Shown here: piece after piece, positions 61,441-64,000 of the stretch
How the letters are laid out: each line of letters opens with the position of its first letter
How positions within the stretch are numbered: the stretch's first letter is position 1
Source: Hyphomicrobiaceae bacterium
Lineage (GTDB): Bacteria > Pseudomonadota > Alphaproteobacteria > Rhizobiales > Hyphomicrobiaceae
Length of the DNA stretch: 64,000 bases
NCBI GenBank assembly: GCA_016793635.1
Contig: JAEUMD010000001.1
Span: 186,001 to 250,000 of the forward strand
Direction: 5' to 3'
Made by a program: the position numbers and the translations under genes
The notes under the pieces: generated by a model
What the model was told of the DNA's origin: nothing
The model's input: only the letters and a program-made list of their open reading frames with translations
Database searches by the model: none

Positions 61441-62646
61441 ATGACCGTCGTGCGCGTCGTATCAATCCTGGTTGTGAGCGCGCTGCTGTCGGTCGTGCCG
61501 CCGGCACCGGCCAAGAGCGACGAGATGCGCCGTCTGCTGTCGGCAGAGCAGCATCATCGCTACGAGCAGGTCATAGCGCGCAGGCAAGTGCAGGCAAGCG
61601 TTCGCGTGCGCTACTGGTCCGAGGCGGAGCGGCTTCGCGCGGTACGTCAAGCGAAGCGTCGTTCTGGCCAGCCGGTCGGCGACGCCGATTTCATACGACA
61701 GCATCCTCCGCAATTGCCACCCATCGCGATGCCGGCCGATATCGCTGTGTCACTGCGTCGACCGGCTGTCGGGCCGCAGAGCGCCGTCCCGTCGATAGCG
61801 GATATTATGACCGCGGCGCGCGAGCATCACGGGTTTCAGCCGCGGCTTGTTTCCGAGGCCGATTTCAAGCGTCGCTATGCCGAGGCGGCCCTTGCAGCAG
61901 GCCTCGAGCCGTTGCATGTAATTCGGGTTTTTGCCCTGGAGACCGGCGGCATGGGCACGTTCGACATGCAGTCCGGAATCAATCATCAAACCGGACAGGG
62001 GCGCCCTGCATCGACGGCGATCGGCTATTCGCAGCTCCTGGCGGCTAACACCATCGGCGAGCTGGCCAAGCACGGCGAGACGTTCATCCGGACCCTGGAG
62101 CGCAGTGCCAGCCAAACTCCAAGCCTAAAACGCGAGTTGGCACACCGCATCCAGGCGCTGCGCTCGATGAGCGATACTGCACGCAGTGTCCCCAACAGCT
62201 GGAAGAATCACGTAGCACTTGCCGGAACGGCGCCTGGTCTCGGCATTCATGCCCTCAATCTCGATGGTGAGATTGGCCCGATGCTGCAGATCGGCAAGTT
62301 GCGCGAACTTCTCTTCACCGCGCGTCGCGAGCTTGGCCGCGACCAGATCACCGGAGCCGAACTCGAAATCATGAATCTCGCCGGTCCTCGCAACGGACTC
62401 GACATGATCCAGGAGCCTGGACGCCGTATGCCGACAGCGAACTTCTTCACATCAGGTGGTTATGCGCGTAATCCGATCGTGCATGCCAAGAGCGGTAGCG
62501 AGCTTCTGATGACGCTCGGCCAGCGCATGGATGTTTACATGTCGAAGAGCGGCACGCAGGAATTCATCGCGGCGTTCGAATCGCTTACGCGCATTGGCAC
62601 CACGCGGCCGAATCCCGCGCGCGCTTCACTTGGCATGTCACGGTGA
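61441..62646 (+). CDS. Secreted lysozyme-like protein (possible lytic transglycosylase)
   Basis: This 401-residue protein has a signal peptide cut near PAPAKS (about residue 24). The central region (about 140-260) resembles soluble lytic transglycosylases: ALETGGMG with Glu167 as the probable catalytic residue, then AIGYSQLLAANTI in place of the usual GLMQ-like motif. A helical C-terminal part follows. The match is by motif only. It follows the LysM lipoprotein by 22 bases and may share its CtrA-type control. Confidence 0.55.
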   Translation: MTVVRVVSILVVSALLSVVPPAPAKSDEMRRLLSAEQHHRYEQVIARRQVQASVRVRYWSEAERLRAVRQAKRRSGQPVGDADFIRQHPPQLPPIAMPADIAVSLRRPAVGPQSAVPSIADIMTAAREHHGFQPRLVSEADFKRRYAEAALAAGLEPLHVIRVFALETGGMGTFDMQSGINHQTGQGRPASTAIGYSQLLAANTIGELAKHGETFIRTLERSASQTPSLKRELAHRIQALRSMSDTARSVPNSWKNHVALAGTAPGLGIHALNLDGEIGPMLQIGKLRELLFTARRELGRDQITGAELEIMNLAGPRNGLDMIQEPGRRMPTANFFTSGGYARNPIVHAKSGSELLMTLGQRMDVYMSKSGTQEFIAAFESLTRIGTTRPNPARASLGMSR

Positions 62647-62731
62647 GCGAGAGGGCTAGTGCACGCGAAGGGATCGGTAGAGAGCATGATGGCGTGCGCT
62701 TGGTCCCGTGTCCTGCGTGTTCTCGTGCAGG

Positions 62732-62748
62732 GGGGGCTGAGCGCCCCC
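62732..62748. other. GC-rich hairpin
   Basis: GGGGGC pairs with GCCCCC around TGAGC, 86 bases past the lysozyme-like gene. No T-run follows, so it is at best a weak terminator. Confidence 0.35.
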
Positions 62749-62793
62749 GCCGCCGATGTGGTGGATCTGCGAAGCTGGACAAAGGAAACGAAC

Positions 62794-62825
62794 GCGCCCA
62801 ACCAGACGGGGAGCTGGCTGGGCGC
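62794..62825. other. Strong inverted repeat between convergent genes
   Basis: GCGCCCAACCAG (62794-62805) pairs with CTGGCTGGGCGC (62814-62825) with one mismatch and an 8-base loop. It lies between the convergent lysozyme-like and ParA transcripts and may serve both as a terminator. Confidence 0.6.
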
Positions 62826-62881
62826 GACATTCGGGGTGCGGCCGGGGAAGCGCGCAGGTTCCCGAACGAGACCGGCGATCG

Positions 62882-63109
62882 TTACCCGTTCAGGAACACG
62901 ACCAGCTCGGCATTGCGGTCGGCCTGGGCGACCTTGCTGGTCACTGCACCATCAAGGATGACGGGCTCGTTCAGCGTGTAGACCGAGCTGACGACCTTCT
63001 GCAGGAAAGCTGCCCTCAAGACACCAGAAGCTGGCGCGCGTTGGGCTGGGCACCGATGCGAGCTTGGCGTGGCAAGAGGCGAAGCACCGCTCACCTCGAT
63101 ATTTCTCAT
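62882..63109 (-). CDS. Small protein coupled to ParA (possible gene fragment)
   Basis: This 75-residue frame overlaps the ParA stop by four bases (ATGA), suggesting translational coupling. The C-terminal half (SSVYTLNEPVILDGAVTSKV) has strong third-position GC bias like real genes, while the N-terminal half looks less coding. No family is recognised. It may be the end of a decayed longer gene. Confidence 0.4.
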   Translation of the reverse strand: MRNIEVSGASPLATPSSHRCPAQRAPASGVLRAAFLQKVVSSVYTLNEPVILDGAVTSKVAQADRNAELVVFLNG

Positions 63110-63930
63110 GCACTGAGCCTGGTGAGGATCTCAGCGGTGACACTCCTGATCGCTGCGCCAGCTTCACCCGGATACTTGTTCTGGAAGCTTCTGCCCTCAG
63201 CGACAAACAGTGCGGCTTTCTGGATATGCGGAATGCTCGGCACCGCGGACTTGAAGCATCGCAGCTCGGAATTGCCGTTCAGCAATTCATGCATCAACTC
63301 GTCGGTCTGAGACCGGACCTGTTTCATATTGATGACAACTCCCAGATGAGCTGCAAACCCGAGTCTCTCGTCGCGCTGCCTGAACCGCTTGAGATACTCC
63401 ATCCCACTGACGGCGAGAATATCGGGCTTGATGGGGACGAGATGCCATTGGCACTCGCGCAACCAACATTCCGTAACGACCGAAATCCCTGGCGCGCAAT
63501 CGACAAGTACAACATCGACGCATTGCTTCGCTTCTTCGAGAAAAAGTCGGACCTGTAGTCGCAGCTGCGCTGCCCTGTGCGCTTCCGAAACTGCTCGTTC
63601 CGTCAACGTCAGGTCCATATCGCCAGGCATGAGAAACAGGCTGGAGGCGTCGTCCACATCACTGACTTTATCTACAATGTAAGAGCGCCAATCGACAGTG
63701 TGATCCCCGAGGACAGACTGCTTGAGCCATGCCGTAATCGAGCGGTTCTCGTCCCTCAGCGCGTTCAGTCGTTTGACGCTCATCAGCATGAGGCTGAGAC
63801 TCATCTGACCATCCGCATCAATCAGCAGCACGGTCTTGCCGTGATATGCCGAGAGCGTCTCCGCAATCGCCATGGTCAAAGTCGATTTGCCGACCCCACC
63901 TTTGGCATTCATGATGGCAATGGAGACCAT
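63106..63930 (-). CDS. Orphan ParA/Soj-family ATPase
   Basis: This 274-residue protein has the deviant Walker A motif KGGVGKST (10-17), Walker A' LLIDADGQMS, and Walker B VVLVDCAPG. ParA proteins position plasmids, chromosomes or complexes on the nucleoid. No parB or centromere-like repeats are seen beside it, so it is not a classical partition locus; orphan ParAs position chemotaxis arrays, cellulose complexes or carboxysomes in other bacteria. It is the last gene in the window. Confidence 0.88.
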   Translation of the reverse strand: MVSIAIMNAKGGVGKSTLTMAIAETLSAYHGKTVLLIDADGQMSLSLMLMSVKRLNALRDENRSITAWLKQSVLGDHTVDWRSYIVDKVSDVDDASSLFLMPGDMDLTLTERAVSEAHRAAQLRLQVRLFLEEAKQCVDVVLVDCAPGISVVTECWLRECQWHLVPIKPDILAVSGMEYLKRFRQRDERLGFAAHLGVVINMKQVRSQTDELMHELLNGNSELRCFKSAVPSIPHIQKAALFVAEGRSFQNKYPGEAGAAIRSVTAEILTRLSA

Positions 63931-64000
63931 GTTTTCCGTCCTTGGCTCGTTCCAGCGCTCGACAGCCGCGTCGGTTAGCTATTCACGTCTCTCGTCATGA

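Noticed and set aside
1..64000. CRISPR arrays, insertion sequences, prophage genes or rRNA
   Set aside because: No regularly spaced repeats, transposase motifs, phage structural genes or rRNA were seen on either strand. The single serine recombinase is the only mobile-element gene.

Overview
The window is GC-rich, densely packed bacterial chromosome. Several genes point to an alphaproteobacterium, most likely of the Hyphomicrobiales (Rhizobiales): a DUF1013/TrcR-type cell-cycle regulator, an NDUFS4-like accessory subunit of complex I, Omp25/31-type porins, a fused Pha/Mrp AB antiporter subunit, and two perfect CtrA-type boxes (TTAA-N7-TTAAC). I cannot name a genus. Almost all of it looks chromosomal. 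The only clear mobile-element trace is a large serine recombinase at about 56-57.6 kb.

Layout. 0-8 kb: double cold-shock protein, DUF192 protein, tRNA-Pro, complex I subunit, purB, TauE/SafE permease, P1 peptidase and small proteins. 8-11 kb: a queuosine module (queF, queD, queE on the minus strand, with the precursor transporter yhhQ divergent). 11-18.5 kb: an orphan NodU-type carbamoyltransferase, a tandem pair of arginine-tailed small membrane or secreted proteins, TrcR, RluD and a thiolase-family protein lacking key residues. 18.7-22.4 kb: zinc regulation and uptake (zur-znuC-znuB behind a possible Zur box), then ispG. 22.7-29.8 kb: porin, sodium/solute symporter, ispA, a monofunctional transglycosylase with a long proline-rich front, a lipase-like hydrolase and a DUF2147 protein.

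29.9-39.8 kb follows tRNA-Val and holds the most coherent metabolic system: xsc, a SucCD-like two-subunit CoA ligase, a SauS-like acylating sulfoacetaldehyde dehydrogenase, a complete tripartite tricarboxylate transporter (tctA/B/C type) and a divergent IclR regulator. Together they read as uptake of a C2 sulfonate (best guess sulfoacetate), ADP-forming activation to sulfoacetyl-CoA, reduction to sulfoacetaldehyde, and desulfonation by Xsc to acetyl phosphate and sulfite. Two similar 15-bp dyads, one in front of each operon, are candidate IclR operators and tie the transporter and enzyme operons into one regulon.

39.9-43.2 kb: cyclophilin-like protein, glycosyltransferase, cation efflux protein, cytochrome c, flavin reductase. 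43.3-48.2 kb: a type I secretion locus (HlyD adaptor, ABC transporter, and an adjacent acidic SdrD-B-like substrate with no visible RTX repeats). 48.9-55.8 kb: a porin and a complete Mrp/Pha antiporter operon. 55.4-58.8 kb: a serine recombinase whose reading frame has no stop of its own and runs into mrpA, plus about 1 kb without convincing genes. 58.9-64 kb: hybrid histidine kinase with Hpt, LysM lipoprotein and lysozyme-like secreted protein behind a perfect CtrA box, and an orphan ParA ATPase.

All calls come from reading translations and DNA by eye. No database or alignment was run.
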